From Plantactinospora sp. KBS50 (GTDB lineage: Bacteria > Actinomycetota > Actinomycetes > Mycobacteriales > Micromonosporaceae): DNA of 64,000 nt. The stretch lies in NCBI RefSeq assembly GCF_002285795.1, contig NZ_CP022961.1, forward strand, positions 1,674,001-1,738,000, given 5' to 3'. Shown here piece after piece: positions 18,295-26,593 of this stretch. Position 1 is the stretch's first letter. Each line of letters opens with the position of its first letter. The translations under genes and the position numbers were made by a program. The notes beneath the pieces are model-generated. The model searched no databases. It was given only the letters and a program-made list of their open reading frames with translations, and had not been told where the DNA came from.

Positions 18295-19227
18295 ATGCGA
18301 CTTTGCGTCTTCACCGAGCCCCAGCAAGGTGCCAGCTACGACGATCTGCTCCGGGTCGCGCGGCGCGCCCAGGACTGCGGATTCGACGGGTTCTTCCGCT
18401 CCGATCACTACCTGGCGATGGGCGTCGACGGGCTGCCCGGACCGACCGACGCCTGGCTGACCCTCGCCGCGCTCGCCGTGCAGACCGAACGCATCCGGCT
18501 GGGCACCCTGGTCACCTCGGCGACGTTCCGGCTGCCCGGCCCGTTGGCGATATCGGTGGCCCAGGTCGACGCCATGAGCGGCGGTCGGGTGGAACTCGGC
18601 CTGGGCACCGGCTGGTTCGCCGAGGAGCACACGGCGTACGGCATCCCGTTCCCGCCGGTCGGTGAGCGGTTCGACCGGCTGACCGAGCAGTTGGACGTGA
18701 TCACCGGCCTCTGGTCCACGCAGCCCGGCGGGCGGTTCGACCACGCCGGCCGGTACTACCGGGTGGAGAACTCGCCCGCGTTGCCGAAGCCGGTCCAGCG
18801 GCCCCACCCTCCGCTGATCATCGGCGGCAAGGGTGCCACCCGCACGCCCCGGCTGGCTGCCCGGTACGCCGACGAGTTCAACGTCCCGTTCTCCCCGCCG
18901 GAGCACGTGGAGCGCAGCTACGCCGCGGTCCGCAAGGCGTGTGCCGAGGCCGGCCGGGACGACCGGCCGCTGGCCCTGTCCGCCGCGCTCACCGTGGTCT
19001 GCGGCCGGACCGACGCCGAGGTCCGCCGCCGCGCCGACGCGATCGGTCGGGACCCGGCGGAGGTGAGGTCCTCCGGCGCCGGCGTCGTCGGCACCCCCGA
19101 GGAGGTCGCGGAGCAACTGCGGGTGTACGCCGGGCTGGGCGCGTCCCGGTTCTTCCTCCAGGTGCTGGACCTGACCGACCTGGACCACCTCGACCTGATC
19201 GCGGCCGAGGTCGCGCCGCGGCTCTGA
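18295..19227 (+). CDS. LLM-class F420-dependent oxidoreductase
   Basis: A 310-residue luciferase-like (beta/alpha)8 barrel. The N-terminus MRLCVFTEPQQGASYDDLL, the bend GFDGFFRSDHYLAMG and SGGRVELGLGTGWFAEEH are typical of the F420-dependent branch common in actinomycetes. The substrate is unknown. The 83-bp divergent space to the SAM hydrolase gene contains ACCGACCGATCGGTTCGG (about 18243-18260), an imperfect TetR-style dyad that could serve both genes. Confidence 0.85.
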   Translation: MRLCVFTEPQQGASYDDLLRVARRAQDCGFDGFFRSDHYLAMGVDGLPGPTDAWLTLAALAVQTERIRLGTLVTSATFRLPGPLAISVAQVDAMSGGRVELGLGTGWFAEEHTAYGIPFPPVGERFDRLTEQLDVITGLWSTQPGGRFDHAGRYYRVENSPALPKPVQRPHPPLIIGGKGATRTPRLAARYADEFNVPFSPPEHVERSYAAVRKACAEAGRDDRPLALSAALTVVCGRTDAEVRRRADAIGRDPAEVRSSGAGVVGTPEEVAEQLRVYAGLGASRFFLQVLDLTDLDHLDLIAAEVAPRL

Positions 19228-19250
19228 CCGACGATCGGGGCGGGGCGCAC

Positions 19251-19303
19251 GGACGTACGCCAGTCATCTCCACCGATCCGGTCGAGCTGGCTGACGTACG
19301 TCC
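19251..19303. repeat. Inverted repeat upstream of methyltransferase gene
   Basis: GGACGTACG (19251-19259) and CGTACGTCC (19295-19303) are perfect 9-bp arms separated by 35 bp, just after the LLM gene. It could be a terminator stem for that gene or a regulator site for the next one. No T-tract follows. Confidence 0.4.
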
Positions 19304-19413
19304 GACGAGGACGGCGACGCGGCGTCGCGGGTGGAACGCGTCACGGGTGGTCTCTACACTGGACGCCCCGGCTGCCCCTCGGAGCGGCTCCGCACCGAGG
19401 AGAGGCGACCGGC

Positions 19414-20235
19414 ATGCGCGAACAGTCCGACCCGGGGCAGGTGCAGCACGCCATCGACACCTCGGTGCCGCACCCGGCGCGGCGGTACAACTACTGGCTC
19501 GGCGGCAAGGACAACTTCGCCGCCGACCGCGCCTCCGGGGACCAGATCGCGGCCGCGTGGCCCAGCATCCGTACGGCGGCGATCGAGAACCGCGGGTTCC
19601 TCAAGCGCGTCACGACCTTCCTCACCGCCGAGGTCGGCATCCGGCAGTTCCTCGACATCGGAACCGGTCTGCCGACGGCGGACAACACCCACGAGGTCGC
19701 CCAGGCCGTCGCGCCGGACACCCGGGTGGTGTACGTGGACAACGATCCGATGGTGGGCGTGCACGCCCGGGCGTTGATGACCAGTACGCCGCAGGGCGCC
19801 ACCGCGTACCTGGAGGCGGACCTGCGCGAGCCCGAGGCGATACTCCGGCATCCGGACCTGGCCCGCACGCTCGACCTCGGCCGGCCGGTCGCGTTGATGC
19901 TGATCGCGGTGCTGCACTTCGTCCGGGACCTGGACGAGGTCACCCGGATCGTCCGGCGCCTCGTGTCGGCGCTGCCCTCGGGCAGCCACGTGGCCACCAC
20001 CAACGCCACCAAGGACTTCCTGAGCCCGGAGGGCGCCGCCGCGTACGACGCGTTGCTGGCCGCCGGCCGGCTGGACGTCTTCCCGCGCAGCAGGCAGGAG
20101 ATCGCGGAGATCTTCGCCGGCCTCGAAGCGGTCGAGCCGGGGATCGTGCCGGTGAGCGAGTGGCGTGCCGGCGGCGGGGACCATCCCGACCCGGCGGACG
20201 TCTCGGTGCTCGCGGCGGTGTACCGGGTGCCCTGA
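19414..20235 (+). CDS. SAM-dependent methyltransferase, DUF574 family
   Basis: A 273-residue protein of the actinobacterial S-adenosyl methyltransferase family DUF574 (Methyltransf_19). Family marks are ARRYNYWLGGKDNFAADRASGD, the SAM-binding FLDIGTGLPTADNTHEVAQ and VVYVDNDPMV, and the conserved LHFVRD. Substrates in this family are generally unknown. The genome of such organisms usually carries many copies. GAGGAGAGG precedes the ATG. It is convergent with lhr. Confidence 0.88.
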   Translation: MREQSDPGQVQHAIDTSVPHPARRYNYWLGGKDNFAADRASGDQIAAAWPSIRTAAIENRGFLKRVTTFLTAEVGIRQFLDIGTGLPTADNTHEVAQAVAPDTRVVYVDNDPMVGVHARALMTSTPQGATAYLEADLREPEAILRHPDLARTLDLGRPVALMLIAVLHFVRDLDEVTRIVRRLVSALPSGSHVATTNATKDFLSPEGAAAYDALLAAGRLDVFPRSRQEIAEIFAGLEAVEPGIVPVSEWRAGGGDHPDPADVSVLAAVYRVP

Positions 20236-20319
20236 CCGCCCTGTCCTGAACCACCCTGTCCTGACCCGCCCTGGCGCCGGTGCGGGGATCCTCGGCCGAC
20301 CGAGGACCTCGACCGGACG

Positions 20320-23300
20320 CTAGCCGCGCAGTCGCAGGCCGCGCGGGGTGGCCCGGAAACCGGCGGCGGTGAGTGCGTCGGCCAGCGGCGTCGACCGGAC
20401 CGCGCCGCCGTCGGCGCGTTCCACCGAGATCGCGCCCAGCGCGCCGGAGTGGACGGCGTCGGCCAGCGCCTTGGCGGCGACCGCCAGGGCGTCGGGATCG
20501 TCGGTGAAGGAGAGCACCGTCCGACCGCCCCGTTCCACGTACAGGGTGAGAACGCCGCCGGTCAGCACGACCAGCGCGCCGGCCTTCCGCCCGGCCCGGT
20601 GTCCGCCCGCCGGCCCGGTGCCGCCGTCGCCGGACTCGACGACACGCTCCGGCCAGGGCAGCGCCGCACCGTACGGGTTGGCCGGGTCGGTCGCGGCCAG
20701 CACCAGCGCCGGTCCCGAGCGGTCCGGGGCGGACGGCTCGGCGAGGGCGCGGATCCGGTCGACCGCTCCCGGCACGGCGAACTGGGCGGCGCCCAGCCCG
20801 TCCACGAAGTAGCCGCGGCGGGCGGCGCCGCGTTCCTCCAGGGCCGCGAGCACCGGGTAGACGGCCGCGAAGCCGCCGGGCACCGCCTCCGCGACCACCG
20901 CGCCCCGGGTCAGCACGCCGTGCCGTTCGAGCAGCGTGTCGGCCAGCGCTGCGGCCCGGCGGGTCGGGTCGGAATCCCGCTCCGGCAGCAGCGACCATCG
21001 GCCGGCGGCGGTGGGCGGACCAACCCGGCTGGGCAGGCCGGCCCGGCCGGGCCGGCGGTACCGGGCGCGCGGACCGGTGGGTCGGGCCCGATGCGCACCG
21101 CCGCCGCTGAGCGCGGTCCGCAGCGGTGCCAGCGTGTCGTTGGTCAGCCGGCCGGCCCAGACCAGGTCCCACAGCGTGGCCACCAGCGTGGAGTCGTCGT
21201 CCGATCCGCACCGCTCGGCGAGGGGCCGGAAGAACAACGCCTGCCCGTCGGCCAGGGCCGCCAGCACCGCCTCGTGCAGCGGGGTCATCGTGAGCGCCTC
21301 GTCCGGCACGGGCAGCAGCAGCGGCGCCGCGTCGGCGTAGGCGAGGGTCACCCAGCCGTCCCCACCGGCGATCGCGCCGGCCCCGGCCCAGCGCACCTCG
21401 CCGCTGGCGCACAGCTCGTCCAGGTACGCCGGGGAGTAGTCCGCCACCCGGGCCGGCAGCACCAGGCGTTCCAGCGCCGACGCCGGCACCGCCACCCCCT
21501 GAAGCTGCTCGACGACCGCGGCCACGGCGTCCACGCCCCGGGCCGACGAGCCGATCTGCTGCCAGCGGGGCAGGAAGGTGGCCAGCGCCCGCGGCGGCAC
21601 CGGCTCGATCTCCCGACGCAGCGCCGCCAGGGACCGGCGGCGCAGCAGCCGCAGCACCTCCGCGTCGCACCACTCGGTGCCCACGCCGTCCGGCCGGAAC
21701 TCGCCGGAGACCACCCGCCCGCCGGCGGCGAGCAGCCGCAGCGTCTGCTCGACCACGAACACGCCGAGCCCGAACCGGGCCGCGCAGGTCGCGGCGGCGA
21801 ACGGCCCGTGCCCGCGGGCGTACCGGGCGACCAGGTCACCGAGGGGATCGGCGACCGGCGCGAGGTATGCCTCGGCGACGCCGACCGGCAGGGCCACGCC
21901 GAGCGCGTCCCGGACCCGTCCGGCGTCCTCGATGCCGATCCACCGGTCCTGACCGGCGATCCGCACGCGCAGTACCCGTCGGTCGGCGGCCAGCCCGGTC
22001 AACCACTCGGGCCGGGCGCCGCGCTCGGCCAACTCGTCGTCGCTGAGGTCGCCGAGCAGCCGCAGCAACTCCACCACGTCCTCGGCGTCCCGCGCCCGGC
22101 GCTCCTCGGTGCGCCACTGCAGGCGCCGCTCGGTCTCGTCGACCACCGCGGGCTCCAGCAGTTCCCGCAGGTCAACCCGGCCGAGCAGCTCACCGAGGAG
22201 GGTGGAGTCCAGCGCCAGCGCGGCGGCCCGGCGCTCGGCCAGCGGCGAGTCGCCCTCGTAGACGAACGCGCCGACGTACCCGAACAGCAGCGATCGGGCG
22301 AACGGCGACGGCCTGCCGGTCTCCACCTCGACCAGCCGCACCTTCCGGCTGGCGACCTCCCGCATCAGGCCGGCCAGGCCGGGCAGGTCGAAGACGTCCT
22401 GGAGGCACTCCCGGGCCGCCTCCAGCGTGATCGGGAAGTCGGCGAACTCCCGGGCCACGTCGAGCAGTTGCGCGGCGCGTTGCCGCTGCTGCCACAGCGG
22501 TTGCCGGCGCCGGGGGTCGCGCCGGGGCAGCAGCAGCGCCCGGGCGGCGCACTCCCGGAACCGCGCGGCGAACATCGCCGAGGTGCCGACGGTTTCCTCC
22601 ACGAGCTGAACGATCTCGTCGGGGTCGAACGCCACGACCTCGGGGCCGGGCGGCTCGTCGGCGGTCTCCGGCAGCCGCACGACGATGCCGTCGTCGGCCG
22701 GCATGACCTGGGCGTCCACCCCGTACCGTTCGGCGAGCCGGCGGCCGATCGCCAGCGCCCACGGCCCGTTGACCCGGGCACCGAGCAGGCAGTGCACGGC
22801 CAGCCGCCAGTCGCCGAGCTCGTCGCGGAACCGCTCGACCAGCACCGTGCGGTCGTCCGGCAACGCCCGGGTGGCCTCGCGCTGCTCGTAGAGGTAGGTC
22901 ACGAGGTTGGCGGCGGCCCACTCGTCCAGGCCGCGGCCCATCAGGTCGGCCCGGGCCGCGTCCTCGCCGGACCGGACCAGCCCGCGCAGCCGGGCGCCGA
23001 TGGCCCGACCCAGTTCCACCGGGCGTCCCAGCGCGTCGCCCTTCCAGAACGGCATCCGGGCGGCCTGGCCGGGGGCGGGGGAGACCAGCACGCGATCCGG
23101 GGTGATCTCCTCGATCCGCCAGGAGGAGGAACCGAGCAGGAACACGTCGCCGACCCGCGACTCGTAGACCATCTCCTCGTCCAACTCGCCGACCCGCGCG
23201 GCCCGCTCGGCGCCGGCCAGGAACACCCCGAACAGGCCGCGGTCCGGAATCGTCCCGCCGCTGGTGACGGCGAGCCGTTGCGCGCCGGGGCGGCCGGACA

Positions 23301-25011
23301 GCACGTCGGTGGTCCGGTCCCAGACCAGCCGGGGCCGCAACTCGGCGAAGGCGGTGGAGGGGTAGCGCCCGGAGAGCATGTCGAGCACGGCGGTCAGGGC
23401 CGAGTCGGGCAGTTCGGCGAACGGCGCCGCCCGGCGCACCAGGGCGGCCAGGTCGCCCACCCGCCAGGAGTCCAGCGCCACCATCGCGACGATCTGCTGG
23501 GCCAGTACGTCCAGCGGGTTGCGCGGGTAGCGCAGCTCCTCGATGGCGCCGTCGGCCATCCGGTCCGCCACCACGGCGCAGGAGAGCAGGTCGCCGCGGT
23601 GCTTCGGGAACACCACGCCCCGGGAGACCGCGCCGACCTGGTGGCCGGCGCGCCCCACGCGTTGCAGGCCGGCCGCCACGCTGGGCGGTGCCTCGATCTG
23701 CACCACCAGATCGACGGCCCCCATGTCGATGCCGAGTTCCAGGCTGGAGGTGGCGACCACGGCCGGCAGCCGACCGGACTTGAGAGCCTCCTCGATGTGC
23801 TTGCGTTCCTCCCGGGACACGCTGCCGTGGTGCGCTCGGGCGATCACCGGCGGGGCGCCGGCGGAGGCGCCGGACTGCGCCATGATCTCCGCGGGCAGCC
23901 GGCCGCCGCGGCCCGCTGTCGTACCGTCGCGCGTCGCCGCCCGCCCGGCCGTACCGTCCCGCGGCGCCGCGTCGCCGGCCGGCCCGCCGGCATCGGCCGC
24001 GGCCGGATCGGGTACGCCGGGCACGGGTCGGTGTCCGGGCGGTGGGTCGTGTTCCGTCATCCCGTCGGCCTCGGCGGCTGCCGCGGCCAACTCGTTGAGC
24101 CGGGCGCAGAGCCGCTCGGCGCCGCGCCGCGAGTTGGCGAAGACGATCGCCGACCGGTGCGCCCGGATCAGGGCGAAGACGCGCTCCTCCACGGCCGGCC
24201 AGATGGAGACCCGGCGTGGACCGGCCAGCCCGTCCTCCATAGCCGGGTCGTCCAACTCGTCGAGCCGGGTCATGTCGGCCACCGGCACCTCGACGCTGAC
24301 CTCGATGGTCTTGGCGGTGCGCGGCTGCACCACGTCGACCGGCCGGGAACCGCCGAGGAACCGGGCGGTTTCGGCGACCGGGCGGACCGTGGCGGACAGG
24401 CCGATCCGCTGGGCCGGCGCGGGGAGCAGGTCGTCGAGCCGTTCGAGGGACAGCGCGAGATGCGCGCCGCGCTTGGTGGCGGCCACGGCGTGCACCTCGT
24501 CCACGATGACCGTCTCCACCCCGCGCAGCGACTCCCGGGCGGCCGAGGTGAGCAGCAGGAACAGCGACTCCGGCGTGGTGATCAGGATGTCCGGCGGGGT
24601 GCGCGCGAACGCCCGCCGCTCGTCGGCGGGGGTGTCCCCGGTGCGCATCCCCACGGTGATCTCCGGTGGCGGCAGACCCAACCGGGCGGCGGCGTGCCGG
24701 ATGCCGGTCAGCGGCGCCCGCAGGTTGCGCTCGACGTCGACCGCGAGCGCCTTGAGCGGGCTGATGTAGAGCACGCGGCAGCGGCGCTGCCGATCCGCCG
24801 GCACCGGCTCGCGGGCCAACCGGTCCAGCGACCAGAGGAACGCGGCGAGCGTCTTGCCCGATCCGGTGGGCGCGACGACCAGGGCGTTGTGGCCGGCGCC
24901 GATCGCCCGCCAGGCTCCCGACTGGGCCTCGGTGGGCGCGGCGAAGGACGCGGCGAACCACTCGCGGGTGGCCGCACCGAACTCCGGAGACGCCTGCTGC
25001 ACGCACCCCAT
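20320..25011 (-). CDS. lhr: ATP-dependent helicase Lhr
   Basis: A 1563-residue SF2 helicase of the long Lhr type, linked to DNA repair. Motif I is APTGSGKT, motif II is VDEVHAV, motif III SATVRP and motif VI QRVGRAGHQ. A Lhr winged helix and DEAD/H-associated region follow, and the C-terminus is the long Lhr-CTD. An Ala/Gly/Pro-rich insert of about 75 residues sits between the two RecA-like domains. The ATG at 25011 (MGCVQQASPEFG) is preferred over a further upstream start at 25113, because the extra 34 residues look untypical. Lhr is the largest protein of the window. Confidence 0.92.
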   Translation of the reverse strand: MGCVQQASPEFGAATREWFAASFAAPTEAQSGAWRAIGAGHNALVVAPTGSGKTLAAFLWSLDRLAREPVPADRQRRCRVLYISPLKALAVDVERNLRAPLTGIRHAAARLGLPPPEITVGMRTGDTPADERRAFARTPPDILITTPESLFLLLTSAARESLRGVETVIVDEVHAVAATKRGAHLALSLERLDDLLPAPAQRIGLSATVRPVAETARFLGGSRPVDVVQPRTAKTIEVSVEVPVADMTRLDELDDPAMEDGLAGPRRVSIWPAVEERVFALIRAHRSAIVFANSRRGAERLCARLNELAAAAAEADGMTEHDPPPGHRPVPGVPDPAAADAGGPAGDAAPRDGTAGRAATRDGTTAGRGGRLPAEIMAQSGASAGAPPVIARAHHGSVSREERKHIEEALKSGRLPAVVATSSLELGIDMGAVDLVVQIEAPPSVAAGLQRVGRAGHQVGAVSRGVVFPKHRGDLLSCAVVADRMADGAIEELRYPRNPLDVLAQQIVAMVALDSWRVGDLAALVRRAAPFAELPDSALTAVLDMLSGRYPSTAFAELRPRLVWDRTTDVLSGRPGAQRLAVTSGGTIPDRGLFGVFLAGAERAARVGELDEEMVYESRVGDVFLLGSSSWRIEEITPDRVLVSPAPGQAARMPFWKGDALGRPVELGRAIGARLRGLVRSGEDAARADLMGRGLDEWAAANLVTYLYEQREATRALPDDRTVLVERFRDELGDWRLAVHCLLGARVNGPWALAIGRRLAERYGVDAQVMPADDGIVVRLPETADEPPGPEVVAFDPDEIVQLVEETVGTSAMFAARFRECAARALLLPRRDPRRRQPLWQQRQRAAQLLDVAREFADFPITLEAARECLQDVFDLPGLAGLMREVASRKVRLVEVETGRPSPFARSLLFGYVGAFVYEGDSPLAERRAAALALDSTLLGELLGRVDLRELLEPAVVDETERRLQWRTEERRARDAEDVVELLRLLGDLSDDELAERGARPEWLTGLAADRRVLRVRIAGQDRWIGIEDAGRVRDALGVALPVGVAEAYLAPVADPLGDLVARYARGHGPFAAATCAARFGLGVFVVEQTLRLLAAGGRVVSGEFRPDGVGTEWCDAEVLRLLRRRSLAALRREIEPVPPRALATFLPRWQQIGSSARGVDAVAAVVEQLQGVAVPASALERLVLPARVADYSPAYLDELCASGEVRWAGAGAIAGGDGWVTLAYADAAPLLLPVPDEALTMTPLHEAVLAALADGQALFFRPLAERCGSDDDSTLVATLWDLVWAGRLTNDTLAPLRTALSGGGAHRARPTGPRARYRRPGRAGLPSRVGPPTAAGRWSLLPERDSDPTRRAAALADTLLERHGVLTRGAVVAEAVPGGFAAVYPVLAALEERGAARRGYFVDGLGAAQFAVPGAVDRIRALAEPSAPDRSGPALVLAATDPANPYGAALPWPERVVESGDGGTGPAGGHRAGRKAGALVVLTGGVLTLYVERGGRTVLSFTDDPDALAVAAKALADAVHSGALGAISVERADGGAVRSTPLADALTAAGFRATPRGLRLRG

Positions 25012-25147
25012 CCTGCCCGGCCGGTACGACAGCGGGACCGCGGCCGTCCGGACGCGCGCTACGCAGCGGGTTCTCCGACCTACGGTGAGCCGAAAGAACC
25101 GGCCGAAAAGCATTAATTATCCCTTAACTACTTGCCTCGATATCGGC

Positions 25148-25160
25148 ACTTACCGTAAGT
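25148..25160. promoter_or_regulatory. Dyad in AT-rich promoter region
   Basis: ACTTAC-C-GTAAGT is a perfect 6-bp dyad with a 1-bp centre. It lies within the most AT-rich stretch of this area (about 25110-25165), between the divergent lhr and small-gene starts and 37 bp before the latter. It may be an operator for one or both. Confidence 0.4.
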
Positions 25161-25196
25161 TCTTCGGTGACGGAGAGTATGGGCCCGGGAGGATGG

Positions 25197-25529
25197 ATGA
25201 CTGTCGTCGAGCGAACCTCGCCGCTCGGCGCTGATGTGCTCATCCGGATGGTCGACCACCACCTTGCCGAGCTCGGCTGTGTGTTGACCGGGTCCGACCT
25301 CGCCCTCGCCGAGCGGCTGGCCAACTGCCTGCGGGAACTCGTGGTGGCGACCGCCGAGGCGAGCGCCGCCGACCGTGCCCGGGTGCGGGTCGCGGTGCAC
25401 CGCTTCGTCCGTGGCCCGCGGTCCCGACCCCTTGCCTCCGCCCGGTCGCTGGCGGCCGTCGCGGTGTTGATCGACGACACGGCGCGCCAGTTGGGCCGCC
25501 CCGACCTCGTCGGCAGCCCGGCCCGCTGA
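25197..25529 (+). CDS. Small uncharacterised protein
   Basis: A 110-residue predicted soluble helical protein with no family I recognise. It starts MTVVERTSPLGADVLIRMVDHHLAELG and is rich in Ala, Arg and Leu. There are no cysteine pairs beyond two isolated Cys, and no signal or membrane segment. GGGAGG lies 4 bases before the ATG, and the upstream region is an AT-rich promoter with a dyad. Codon use matches neighbours. Divergent from lhr. Confidence 0.6.
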   Translation: MTVVERTSPLGADVLIRMVDHHLAELGCVLTGSDLALAERLANCLRELVVATAEASAADRARVRVAVHRFVRGPRSRPLASARSLAAVAVLIDDTARQLGRPDLVGSPAR

Positions 25530-25642
25530 GCGTCCCGCCCGGCCAGCTGGGCGTCCCGCCCGGCCGGCGTCGCCGGGAACGTCCACTGTCGACGGTGCGC
25601 CCGGATCCGCCGCGTCCCACTGAGCGGGAGGTTGCCGGCGAA

Positions 25643-25682
25643 GTTCGGTAACGACCGATAGGTCAAGATACAGTTACCGAAC
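25643..25682. promoter_or_regulatory. 10-bp perfect inverted repeat upstream of secreted protein gene
   Basis: GTTCGGTAAC (25643-25652) and GTTACCGAAC (25673-25682) are exact reverse complements 20 bp apart, ending 19 bp before the next ATG. The spacer is locally AT-richer (GGTCAAGATACA). The spacing puts half-sites about three helical turns apart, as for a dimeric or looping regulator. The regulator is unknown. Confidence 0.5.
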
Positions 25683-25701
25683 ATCGACCGGAGGAGGCCG
25701 G

Positions 25702-26154
25702 ATGCGCGCGAGGACGTCACTCTGCGCCGCTCCGCTCCGTCCGCTGATCCTGCTCGTGCTGACCGTGCTCGGCGCCACGGCGGTGCACGGTGCCGCCTCC
25801 TGTGCCGTTCCGGCGGGTCCGGTCGCCGCGGCACCCGCGTCGGTGAGCGCCGCGATCCACGCTCTTCCGGCCACCGTCGCGGCCGCCGGCCGGGGCGACC
25901 GGCATCGGCCCGGCTGGCGGCTCGACCCTGTCGAGGGGTCCGCGGCGCAGCCGCAGCACCCGCCGATGGCGTCCGACCCCGGTGCCGGGCTCGACCCGGC
26001 GAGCGGCGAGCCGCAGCACGCGCCGGCCGGGGTCTGCGCCGAAAGGCGGCCGCCGCCCCTGGCGGCCGAGCGGTCCGGGCACGGGCCGGCCGCGGATCGG
26101 CTGCCCTCCTCCCGTCCGGTCCGCCGGGACGGGTCCCGCGCGCCACCGCTCTGA
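25702..26154 (+). CDS. Small exported uncharacterised protein
   Basis: A 150-residue protein with a signal-peptide-like N-terminus (MRARTSLCAAPLRPLILLVLTVLGATAVHG), followed by a low-complexity Ala/Pro/His-rich body without a recognisable domain. AASC at residues 31-34 is a poor lipobox, so a lipoprotein is possible but unproven. GGAGGAGG stands 4 bases upstream of the ATG, and an inverted repeat precedes it, which supports a real gene. Confidence 0.5.
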   Translation: MRARTSLCAAPLRPLILLVLTVLGATAVHGAASCAVPAGPVAAAPASVSAAIHALPATVAAAGRGDRHRPGWRLDPVEGSAAQPQHPPMASDPGAGLDPASGEPQHAPAGVCAERRPPPLAAERSGHGPAADRLPSSRPVRRDGSRAPPL

Positions 26155-26593
26155 CCGCGCCGGTTCGGATGGCCCCGGCGGAGCACACCGCCCGCCTGGT
26201 CAACCCACTCACCCCAACCCCGTCGGCGTAGGGGCGACCCCCGCCCGCCCGCCTGTGTCGATCGGGGCGTTGGTGGCGCCGGAAGCGCTTTCGCATGGCG
26301 CAGACGCCCTCATCAACACCGGCCGGGTGTCGGGGTGGGTCGCCATCCGGGCCGCGCCCGCGGCGTATCGGTCATACCGGAATAAGTACCCCGTCATTTC
26401 TTCATGATCGACGGGTGGGATTTCCGGTTTCGGGTCCGTCGTCGCGCTACCTGCCGTGTGATTCGTCCTAGGGATGGCTCCTGGACCTGTCTGCGGGCTG
26501 CGCTGGTCCCGGAACGCCCGCCCGAGGCCCGCCGCGCACCGCACAGGTCCGGAGACACCCCAGGCCGCCCTCCGTCCCCAGATCGGAGCCCGC
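26155..26593. other. 439-bp non-coding gap before the mrp operon
   Basis: No convincing gene on either strand. Two things stand out. GGAAGCGCTTTC at 26281-26292 is a near-palindrome of the LacI-family operator style. A locally AT-richer block around 26366-26412 probably contains the mrp promoter and about 180 nt of leader. I see no known riboswitch fold. Confidence 0.5.

Noticed and set aside
19251-19303. A mobile-element end or attachment site.
   Set aside because: Only one isolated 9-bp inverted repeat, no duplicated flank and no recombinase in reach; more likely a hairpin or operator.
20449-25116. A 1555-codon open frame on the + strand opposite lhr.
   Set aside because: It is the antisense shadow of a GC3-rich gene: no domain, extreme Arg/Gly/Gln/His composition, while the minus-strand frame has all SF2 helicase motifs.
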